Source of the DNA: Oscillospiraceae bacterium MB24-C1
Lineage (GTDB): Bacteria; Bacillota; Clostridia; Oscillospirales; Ruminococcaceae
Length of the DNA stretch: 64,000 bases
Reading direction: 5' to 3'
Assembly (NCBI GenBank): GCA_030913685.1
Contig: CP133187.1
Coordinates: 1,513,501 to 1,577,500 of the forward strand
The notes under the pieces were generated by a model. That model saw only the letters and a program-made list of their open reading frames with translations. It was not told where the DNA came from and did not search any database. The stretch's first letter is position 1; each line of letters opens with the position of its first letter. Both the position numbers and the translations under genes were made by a program. Shown here in pieces: positions 44,253-50,833 of the stretch.

Positions 44253-45344
44253 ATGCGGGCCACAATATTTTTTTTAGTGCTGCTGACGCTGCTAACCGTC
44301 GCCATCCCCTTTGTCGCTTCGCTATCGGGGCAGGGGGATATTTTATCTTTTTCTGAGAGCGTTCCTGCTTCGGAACCTGCATCGGTATCGGCTGTCTCTT
44401 CGATGGCTGAAAGCGTGTCGGAGAGCGAAAGCAACCCTTCCTCCGCCGTGACAACCGTCGCGCCCTCTGATGCCGACCTTGAGGCGCGCAAGTCCTTTAA
44501 GATTTTTGACCGCACAACTAAAAAAGTATTCAAGGTGGACGCAGCCGAATATATCCGCGGGGCGGTCGCCTCTGAGATGCCTGCTACTTTTCATCAGCAA
44601 GCGCTGACCGCTCAGGCCATCGCTGCGCATACGTGGGCGCTTTACAGCGCACATCGGCAGGCTGAGACCCCCGACCCAACACTCAAGGGCGCCGATTTTT
44701 CCGCTGACCCTGAGCGTCTGGAAGGCTACATCACTAAGGAGCGTTTTTTTGAGCGCTACGGCGAAAGCGCCGAACTGTTTTGGCCAAAAATCTGCGACGC
44801 CGCCGATTATGCCTTGACCCGCATTGTAACCTATAACGGTAAACCCGCGCTGACCGCCTATCACTCCACCAGCGCAGGGCAAACCGAAGCCTCCGACAAT
44901 GTGTGGACGGTATCACTACCCTATCTAGTACCGGTAGAAAGTGACGGCGATCTGCTTGCACCTGATTATAAGGTGACCGAGACCTACGACAAAAAGACCA
45001 TGAAGCTGCTGCTAATGCAGGCTTTTTCCGATGTAACGCTCGACGATGACACCCCCGAAAAGTGGATTGTTCCGCTGGAAACGTCCGATTCAGGCTATGT
45101 AACACTCGCTAAAGTTGGCGATCTCGAGGTACACGGGCAAGCCGTGCGCAACGCATTGAGTCTGCGTTCTGGCTGCTTTGAAATCTCCTATCAAGGTGGA
45201 ACCTTTTCTGTCGAGACCCTTGGCTATGGTCACGGTGTGGGAATGAGCCAATACGGCGCCGATTTTATGGCTCGTCAAGGCAATACCTGTGAAGAGATTT
45301 TGCTACATTATTACCCCAATACCGAAATCAAAACAGTATCATAA
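44253..45344 (+). CDS. spoIID: SpoIID/LytB-domain protein, stage II sporulation protein D-like
   Basis: 363 residues. A membrane anchor (about 4-24), a long serine/glutamate linker and the SpoIID amidase/lytic transglycosylase domain. The catalytic-type glutamate is E108 in RGAVASEMPATF, and SAGQTEASDNVW and GYGHGVGMSQYGA are the family stretches. SpoIID drives engulfment during sporulation by trimming peptidoglycan, so this gene points to an endospore former. AAAGGGA precedes the ATG. A GAATATT sequence upstream resembles a SigmaE -35 box but no fitting -10 was found. Other SpoIID paralogues exist in spore formers, so the exact orthology is likely but not certain. Confidence 0.88.
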   Translation: MRATIFFLVLLTLLTVAIPFVASLSGQGDILSFSESVPASEPASVSAVSSMAESVSESESNPSSAVTTVAPSDADLEARKSFKIFDRTTKKVFKVDAAEYIRGAVASEMPATFHQQALTAQAIAAHTWALYSAHRQAETPDPTLKGADFSADPERLEGYITKERFFERYGESAELFWPKICDAADYALTRIVTYNGKPALTAYHSTSAGQTEASDNVWTVSLPYLVPVESDGDLLAPDYKVTETYDKKTMKLLLMQAFSDVTLDDDTPEKWIVPLETSDSGYVTLAKVGDLEVHGQAVRNALSLRSGCFEISYQGGTFSVETLGYGHGVGMSQYGADFMARQGNTCEEILLHYYPNTEIKTVS

Positions 45345-45422
45345 CTGCATCTGGTGGCATATGATACGACATAACCCTTTTTGTATTTTCATATGATTAA
45401 ACTGTAAGGTGGTGAAATTGCT

Positions 45423-45671
45423 TTGAACATGCCATCCAATATTCCTCCCGCACAACTGGACGCCATGCTGAAAATGGCGGGCCAGAAGCTTGGACGCGAC
45501 CCGCAAACGCTTAAGGATCAGTTGGAAAAAGGAAATCTTGACCAGCTGGGTATCAACGCACAGCAACAGCAGCAAATCGGACAGCTGCTAAAAAACCCGC
45601 AGGCGCTTTCTCAATTTTTAGAGCAGCCGCAGATTAAGCAGATGCTAAACCAGTTGATGAAAGGCAGATAA
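45423..45671 (+). CDS. conserved small protein of unknown function, cassette gene 1
   Basis: 82 residues from a TTG start (AAGGTGGTG 8 bases upstream; an ATG two codons later is an alternative). Glutamine- and leucine-rich, mostly helical in appearance: MLKMAGQKLGRDPQTLKDQLEKG, then LLKNPQALSQFLEQPQIKQMLNQLMK. No membrane segment. Three bases separate it from the next gene. I have an impression of related short proteins in other Clostridia, always without a known role. Confidence 0.75.
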   Translation: MNMPSNIPPAQLDAMLKMAGQKLGRDPQTLKDQLEKGNLDQLGINAQQQQQIGQLLKNPQALSQFLEQPQIKQMLNQLMKGR

Positions 45672-45674
45672 ACC

Positions 45675-46121
45675 ATGGATGACCTCGCCTCGATGATCAC
45701 ACAATTTTTGAGCAGCGAAGAAGGAATGAATCAGCTGCGTTCGGTCACTGCCGCACTAGGGCTTCCCGACCCTGGGTCGGCTGGGCCGCAGGCCGGCCAA
45801 AACAGCTTTGTACCACCACAGACCGGCAACGCATCCCCGAACAGCGGTGGCATTCCTTTCTTCTCCTCCGAATCGTCATCATCGCAGGCAGGTGCTCCCC
45901 CTCTCGATTTAAACACCCTGATGCTGATGCAGCGGGCCATCTCGGCACTGAACCAAGACGACCGAAATACCGAGCTGCTGCGCGCTTTAAAACCACATTT
46001 TTCTGATGAGCGTGCTAAAAAAGTCGATGATGCCATTCGAATTCTTCAGCTAATCCGTCTGCTTCCGCTTGTCAAGGAGTTGGGTTTGTTCAATCGTCTG
46101 AAGGGCGGTGACAATAAATGA
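45675..46121 (+). CDS. conserved protein of unknown function, cassette gene 2
   Basis: 148 residues. Helical N-terminus (about 1-30), a disordered glycine/serine/proline/glutamine middle (about 31-75), and a conserved-looking helical end: LMLMQRAISALNQDDRNTELLRALKPHFSDERAKKVDDAIRILQLIRLLPLVKELGLF. The stop overlaps the next start by 4 bases (ATGA). No enzymatic motif. Confidence 0.8.
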   Translation: MDDLASMITQFLSSEEGMNQLRSVTAALGLPDPGSAGPQAGQNSFVPPQTGNASPNSGGIPFFSSESSSSQAGAPPLDLNTLMLMQRAISALNQDDRNTELLRALKPHFSDERAKKVDDAIRILQLIRLLPLVKELGLFNRLKGGDNK

Positions 46122-46858
46122 TCATCAGCCAGTTTCCCGATTCCCAAACGCTGACCATGCAGCAGGAAGCACTCAAGCGCGTACGCGACATGCAGCTACG
46201 GGCTAGACAGTCGGTGGAGCAGTCCAATGCGTTCCCAGATCAGACCGCTCCGTCTCAGCCATCTGGTCCGTCAGCAAAACCCCATCCCCAGTTTCAGGCT
46301 CAGCCAACCCATCCGTCTGGGGTGCAGCAGCAATTCCAGCAGCAAGCGCCACTTGGACGCTCACCCCAGCAAAATATGCCGCCGCAAAATAATATGCAGC
46401 AAGATCCGCCCCAGCAAAGCCAACCGCAGCAAAACATGTCTTCTCAGGGTAATATGCAGCAGGGGCCACAGCGGCAACCCGGCTTTTCACCGTCTAATAA
46501 TATTCTTTCGCATCTCTTTGGCGGTGGACGCCAATCCGGTCCGCAAAATCAGAGCAACGCCTCGTCCCCAGGTGGGCAAAGAGGCTATTCACAGGGTGGA
46601 AATCAAAATGCGCCGCGCTCCGGTGGATCTGGGCTTTTGGATCTGTTGCGAAGACAGGGGCTGGGCGATTCGTTCAGCGGGCTGGGCGAAACGCTTCAAA
46701 GTACCATTTCATCGGTTTCAGAGCCTCTTTCCGGCCTGTTGGAGGGCTTTGGCATAGACGGCGAAAAACTGGTAATTTTACTTGTCATGTGGGCCATTTT
46801 TAACGAGCATAAAGATAACAAAATGCTGCTGATGGCACTGGGTTATCTGCTGCTGTAA
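46118..46858 (+). CDS. glutamine/proline-rich protein with hydrophobic C-terminus, cassette gene 3
   Basis: 246 residues. Short helical start (about 1-35), then some 130 residues of low-complexity Q, P, N, S and G with NMQQ, PPQQ and QNNM repeats, a LLDLLRRQGLGDSFSGLGETL stretch, and a hydrophobic end (about 215-246, KLVILLVMWAIF and LLMALGYLLL) that could insert in or lie on a membrane. Gene 3 of a tightly coupled cassette (4-base overlap). Function unknown; a scaffold or envelope-associated role is a guess. Confidence 0.78.
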   Translation: MIISQFPDSQTLTMQQEALKRVRDMQLRARQSVEQSNAFPDQTAPSQPSGPSAKPHPQFQAQPTHPSGVQQQFQQQAPLGRSPQQNMPPQNNMQQDPPQQSQPQQNMSSQGNMQQGPQRQPGFSPSNNILSHLFGGGRQSGPQNQSNASSPGGQRGYSQGGNQNAPRSGGSGLLDLLRRQGLGDSFSGLGETLQSTISSVSEPLSGLLEGFGIDGEKLVILLVMWAIFNEHKDNKMLLMALGYLLL

Positions 46859-46925
46859 ACCATCTATCTTGCCGTAGATGACATTTTGTGTTAAAATAAG
46901 TGAAATGTCAACGAGGTGATGCACA

Positions 46926-47651
46926 ATGTGGAACAGCTCCCAGTTAAAAGAAAATGCCAAAGCGGTTCTGAGGGTTTCTTATTGGAAAGCTTTTTTGGTC
47001 AGCCTGATTTCGGTACTTGTTTCAAGCCAAGACATCTTTTCATTTAATTATAACCAAAGCGATTTTAACGGCCTTTCACAGGGCATTGAACCGTTTTTGA
47101 CATTACCGGTTATAACAATGCTTTTTGGAACGTTTTTTTCGTTAACAATTGCCTCGTCATTAATCTCTATTTTTGTTCTTGGCCCGCTTGAAGTGGGTAC
47201 CCAACATTATTTCCTTGAATCAACTCAAATGCGTTTTCGATTGGAAAACATCACGCGTGGCTTTACCGGCGGAAGATATCGCAATGTTGTCATGACAATG
47301 CTACTGCGCAATATTTATATCTTTCTGTGGTCCCTTTTGCTACTTATCCCCGGTATTATTAAGTCTTATTCTTACGCTATGGTGCCCTTTTTGCTGGCGG
47401 AAAATCCCGGCATACCACCGAGCCGTGCGATCGAAATGTCCATGGCAATGACCGACGGACATAAATGGCGTATGTTTGTTTTAACTCTCTCGTTTATTGG
47501 GTGGTTTCTACTTGGTATGCTCGCGATGGTTATCGGTGTCCTGTTTGTGGTCCCCTATTATGACACAACGCAAGCAGAGCTTTATGTTGCACTGCGTGCC
47601 ATTGCCCTTGACAAAGGTATTATCACCCTTTCTGATCTAGAGACCCATTAA
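46926..47651 (+). CDS. DUF975 family integral membrane protein
   Basis: 241 residues, five to six membrane segments, with the DUF975 opening WNSSQLKENAKAVLRVSYWKAFLVSLI and the loop GTQHYFLESTQMRF followed by FTGGRYRNVVMTMLLRNIYIFLWSLLLLIPGIIKSYSYAM. Function of the family is unknown. GAGGTGAT precedes the ATG. It follows the cassette by 67 bases and ends at a strong terminator, so it may be part of the same unit. Confidence 0.88.
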   Translation: MWNSSQLKENAKAVLRVSYWKAFLVSLISVLVSSQDIFSFNYNQSDFNGLSQGIEPFLTLPVITMLFGTFFSLTIASSLISIFVLGPLEVGTQHYFLESTQMRFRLENITRGFTGGRYRNVVMTMLLRNIYIFLWSLLLLIPGIIKSYSYAMVPFLLAENPGIPPSRAIEMSMAMTDGHKWRMFVLTLSFIGWFLLGMLAMVIGVLFVVPYYDTTQAELYVALRAIALDKGIITLSDLETH

Positions 47652-47661
47652 CAACGACTTA

Positions 47662-47692
47662 AAGGCCTGCCGAAAATTTCGGCAGGCCTTTT
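47662..47692. terminator. bidirectional terminator, DUF975 and DUF1015 genes
   Basis: 13-bp stem (47662-47674 with 47678-47690), A/T runs on both sides. Confidence 0.9.
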
Positions 47693-47695
47693 GCT

Positions 47696-48871
47696 TTATT
47701 TTATTTTACGGCATTCGAGGTAATAGCGCTTGTCACGCGCTTCACCCATCGAAAAGCTTTTGCGCACAAACGCACCTTTTTGGCGCACTACCGCAAAAAG
47801 CGAGTCGCGGTCAAATTCGGGAAAAACAATAGCCAACCGGTCGGGTTTATCGCCTAATTCGCGGCATTCTTGTTCACCGTGTATATATTCTAGTTCCGCC
47901 TCTGGATGTGCCTTCAGCCATTCATCCAGCTTGGGTTGCAACATCTGGGCATCTGGTGGATTAGCTGCGTTAAAGCCCAACTCGCGCTGGACAGCGTCAG
48001 GGTCCACATTGTAAAGCAATCGGTGAATCGGCTCAAAAGTCAACGCCGGGTCATAGAGGTTCACCAGCTCCGCCAACGCATAGCGAGCGGGATGGTTTTC
48101 GCGCTCCTTAGGTGAAAGGGTGGGCTTAATCGCATCCCAACAGGCCTTGGCAGCCGCAAAGGAGTGGTTACCATCTCCCATAGCAAACAGAAAATTATCG
48201 CCGCCCTGCAATTTAAGTTCCTTTAATATGCGGGCAATCTCCAGCACTATCTTTGGGGCGTCAACGCGATAGCCCTCGCTGTGTCCGCCATCCTTCATCA
48301 GTGTAAAATCGTACAGACATTCCATCGTCTCTACCTGCTCAGCCAGAAGGCTCATTAACCGGTTTTCGTGGTCGTCGATAAGTACCATAATATGCGGCGT
48401 TTCAAGCGGGGCACCGCTACGTATTTTAATACGCGGAGGAAGTCGGTCGACAATGGTGCCTTCGGTGGCGCGTATCATCGATTTTGCGTCCTTGGTGTAA
48501 TCATACTGTTCTAAGTCCAACGCCACTACAAGCCCCTGACGAACGCCGGCACTGGTTCTTCGACGCAGGTAGATAAAAGTCTCACCGATATCCACCAGCA
48601 AATGCTTTTCAAGGTACTGGCGCATGGTGGTGTTTATGCGGTCTATGGCATCATCATTATTATCAGCGAGGTAAACCTCTGGCAGTGTAATACGCAGCGT
48701 TGAGCATACATCCCCCACAATATTCTCCACATCCTGCCAGTACTCGGGTTGCGCCGTAAACTGATCGCAGGCTATGACTGAAAAACGGTGCAGATCGACG
48801 CTATCGGCTGGCAAAAGGATATTTGGCAATGAAACGCCAACCTCTGCTAAAGCCTGTTTGCAAAGTTCCAT
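47696..48871 (-). CDS. DUF1015 family protein
   Basis: 391 residues from the ATG at 48871, with AAAGGGG 11 bases upstream. The longer frame to 48943 would translate the serA-trailing hairpin and is less likely. Landmarks: PADSVDLHRFSVIACDQFTAQPEYW, LIDDHENRLM, FAMGDGNHSFAAAKACWD (GDGNHS is a strong family mark). DUF1015 genes very often sit beside serine-pathway genes, as here behind serA, but no reaction is established. Confidence 0.9.
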   Translation of the reverse strand: MELCKQALAEVGVSLPNILLPADSVDLHRFSVIACDQFTAQPEYWQDVENIVGDVCSTLRITLPEVYLADNNDDAIDRINTTMRQYLEKHLLVDIGETFIYLRRRTSAGVRQGLVVALDLEQYDYTKDAKSMIRATEGTIVDRLPPRIKIRSGAPLETPHIMVLIDDHENRLMSLLAEQVETMECLYDFTLMKDGGHSEGYRVDAPKIVLEIARILKELKLQGGDNFLFAMGDGNHSFAAAKACWDAIKPTLSPKERENHPARYALAELVNLYDPALTFEPIHRLLYNVDPDAVQRELGFNAANPPDAQMLQPKLDEWLKAHPEAELEYIHGEQECRELGDKPDRLAIVFPEFDRDSLFAVVRQKGAFVRKSFSMGEARDKRYYLECRKIK

Positions 48872-48903
48872 AAAGCGTAAAGCCCCTTTCTTTAAACGCA
48901 ATG

Positions 48904-48933
48904 AGGCCCCGTCGAATGACATGACAGGGGCCT
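48904..48933 (-). terminator. hairpin between serA and the DUF1015 gene
   Basis: GGCCCC-GTC stem (48905-48913 with 48923-48932, one bulged base) without T run; probably a partial terminator or processing hairpin. Confidence 0.55.
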
Positions 48934-48946
48934 TAAGTACCATCTT

Positions 48947-50119
48947 TTATGACAGAACACGCACCCTAATCACACCTTTGATCGCGCAAAGCCGCTCGAG
49001 GCAGGCTGCGTCCGGCTCGCTGGCCAAATCCATCAGCGTATAGGCCCATTCGCCACGGCTGGAGTTGACCATGTGCTCAATGTTGTGTCCGGCATCGGCC
49101 AGCACCGCGGTCATCTGGCCCACCATGTTCTTAATATTGCGGTTTATCACCGCCAAGCGGTATCCACCCATGCGTGGCAACTCGCAATGGGGCAGATTGA
49201 CGGAATTGATGATGTTGCCGTCCTCGAGGTAGCTGCGCAGCTGCTGCGCCGCCATCTGGGCACAGTTTTCTTCAGACTCGGGGGTGGAAGCACCAAGATG
49301 CGGAGTGGCGATAACGCCCTTAACACCAAGCACTTTGTCGTCGGGAAAATCGGTAACATAGTGGCGCAGATGCCCGGATTCCAGCGCCTTAATCAGCGCA
49401 GCGTCGTCCACCAGCCCGCCGCGGGCAAAGTTTAATAGTACCGAGCCGGGCTTCATAGCGGCCATTTCCGCTTCGCCGATCATGCCGCGAGTTTTGTCGT
49501 TAAGCGGCAGATGCAACGTAATATAATCACAGTTTGCAAAAATTTCGCTGAGGTTCTTAACGTGAATAATCGATCGGGTCAGGCTCCATGCTGCCTCCAC
49601 CGAAAGATAGGGGTCATAACCCATAACCTGCATGCTAAGACCCTTGTCTGCAGCGTTTGCCACCATAACACCGATTGCACCAAGGCCGATAACGCCGAGT
49701 TTTTTACCAGCCAGCTCAGGACCTACAAATTGCTTTTTTCCCTTTTCGACCTGTTTTTCAATATCTTCAGGCTTCTCATCATAGAGCTGCTCCAGCCACT
49801 GTACGCCAGAAATCACCTGGCGGCCACATAAAAGCATACCGCACAACACCAGTTCCTTTACCGCATTGGCATTTGCACCAGGGGTGTTAAAAACGACGAT
49901 GCCCTGTTCGGTGCAGCGCTCTACTGGAATGTTGTTATAACCGGCACCCGCTCTAGCGATTGCCAGCAGCCCTTCGGGCAGTTCGACCTCCTGCATATCA
50001 GCCGAACGCACCAGCACAGCATCGTACTGCTTGGTACTGTCAGAAACAGTATATTGTTCCTCGTTTAGCTCCTGGTGAATTACGCCTGAAATTTTATTTA
50101 AAGTTTTTATGGTAAACAT
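48947..50119 (-). CDS. serA: D-3-phosphoglycerate dehydrogenase
   Basis: Oxidises 3-phosphoglycerate to phosphohydroxypyruvate with NAD, first step of serine synthesis. 390 residues: substrate domain, NAD domain with GVIGLGAIG near 144-152, the NFARGGLVDDAAL stretch, catalytic HLGAS histidine near 275, and a C-terminal ACT domain (about 315-390) of the short clostridial type. AAGGGAGA precedes the ATG at 50119. Preceded by a 42-codon small ORF and two promoters. serC is absent nearby. Confidence 0.94.
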   Translation of the reverse strand: MFTIKTLNKISGVIHQELNEEQYTVSDSTKQYDAVLVRSADMQEVELPEGLLAIARAGAGYNNIPVERCTEQGIVVFNTPGANANAVKELVLCGMLLCGRQVISGVQWLEQLYDEKPEDIEKQVEKGKKQFVGPELAGKKLGVIGLGAIGVMVANAADKGLSMQVMGYDPYLSVEAAWSLTRSIIHVKNLSEIFANCDYITLHLPLNDKTRGMIGEAEMAAMKPGSVLLNFARGGLVDDAALIKALESGHLRHYVTDFPDDKVLGVKGVIATPHLGASTPESEENCAQMAAQQLRSYLEDGNIINSVNLPHCELPRMGGYRLAVINRNIKNMVGQMTAVLADAGHNIEHMVNSSRGEWAYTLMDLASEPDAACLERLCAIKGVIRVRVLS

Positions 50120-50194
50120 TTTTATGTTATCTCCCTTTAATGCGTTTTTAATGTATAAATACGTTTTTTAGTATGTTTTGAATTTTTATGCTGT

Positions 50195-50223
50195 ACCCTA
50201 GCAGATCTCATTTAGAGCGTCAA
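50195..50223 (-). promoter_or_regulatory. possible second promoter for serA
   Basis: TTGACG (50218-50223), 17-bp spacer, TAGGGT (50195-50200) with TG extension; overlaps the stop of the small ORF. Confidence 0.45.
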
Positions 50224-50348
50224 GATCGATAGCGCGTCCCCACAATATAACACCCTACGTTGATACCACTGCTATGTTTACATCCAACATTGCAGGTCAA
50301 CAAAAAACTCCAGGTTGTCATTTTGGTAGTACAATACGCGCAATCCAT
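50220..50348 (-). CDS. 42-residue cysteine-rich small ORF upstream of serA
   Basis: Too short for usual gene calling but well framed: consensus-like promoter (50409-50437), about 54 nt of leader, GGGAGG 10 bases before the ATG at 50348, and 42 codons to a TGA. Cysteines fall at 3, 6, 19, 23 and 33 (CAYC, CNVGC), so 12 percent of residues; threonine, glycine and aromatic residues fill the rest, no signal peptide. It could be a leader peptide for serA, a metal- or thiol-binding microprotein, or chance. No family recognised. Confidence 0.5.
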   Translation of the reverse strand: MDCAYCTTKMTTWSFLLTCNVGCKHSSGINVGCYIVGTRYRS

Positions 50349-50408
50349 AGCAAAAAATCCTCCCGCTTTTTAAAATGCGTAAATTATTACTGGGGTGATT
50401 ATTGTGCC

Positions 50409-50437
50409 ATTATAACGAAATCGACCAAATAATTCAA
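50409..50437 (-). promoter_or_regulatory. promoter for the small ORF and serA
   Basis: TTGAAT (50432-50437), 17-bp spacer, TATAAT (50409-50414). Confidence 0.75.
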
Positions 50438-50833
50438 TAGATGCCTTAATTATCAGCGTTATTGACAAAGGCTGCAACAAATACATCCCTTTGATTGGAT
50501 AACGCTTTTTAGCTTGTTTTTCTATAACTCAAATATATTGTCAAATTCAGTTTCCCTTTCCTTATCAAACCGTTTTCTTTTTAACAGCATCTTAGAATTT
50601 TCAGAAAAAACAGTGACTTTTGAAGCGACCCATTGTATAATATTAAGGAATATCTTGTTATATATTATATTTATATCTTCCTTTTATTTGGGGAATTTAA
50701 TTTTTTGCATGATATTGATTCTGTAATTAGTTAATGGCACTTAGATAATACTGCCTTCCATCAATAAATAGCAATATATCCCTAGGCGCTTTAAGGGTTA
50801 TGCTTTTATAAAAGAAAGCGAGGTGATACTTCA
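50438..50833. other. AT-rich divergent intergenic region
   Basis: Holds the promoter at 50613-50641 for the GGDEF/HD-GYP gene and a leader of about 185 nt. A 70-codon plus-strand frame near 50514 is AT-driven, has no ribosome binding site and spans the promoter. No c-di-GMP riboswitch was recognised. Confidence 0.5.
50613..50641 (+). promoter_or_regulatory. promoter of the GGDEF/HD-GYP gene
   Basis: GTGACT (50613-50618), 17-bp spacer, TATAAT (50636-50641). Confidence 0.68.

Noticed and set aside
50514-50726. 70-codon plus-strand frame between serA and the GGDEF gene
   Set aside because: Composition is explained by AT richness, no ribosome binding site, and a good promoter for the next gene lies inside it.
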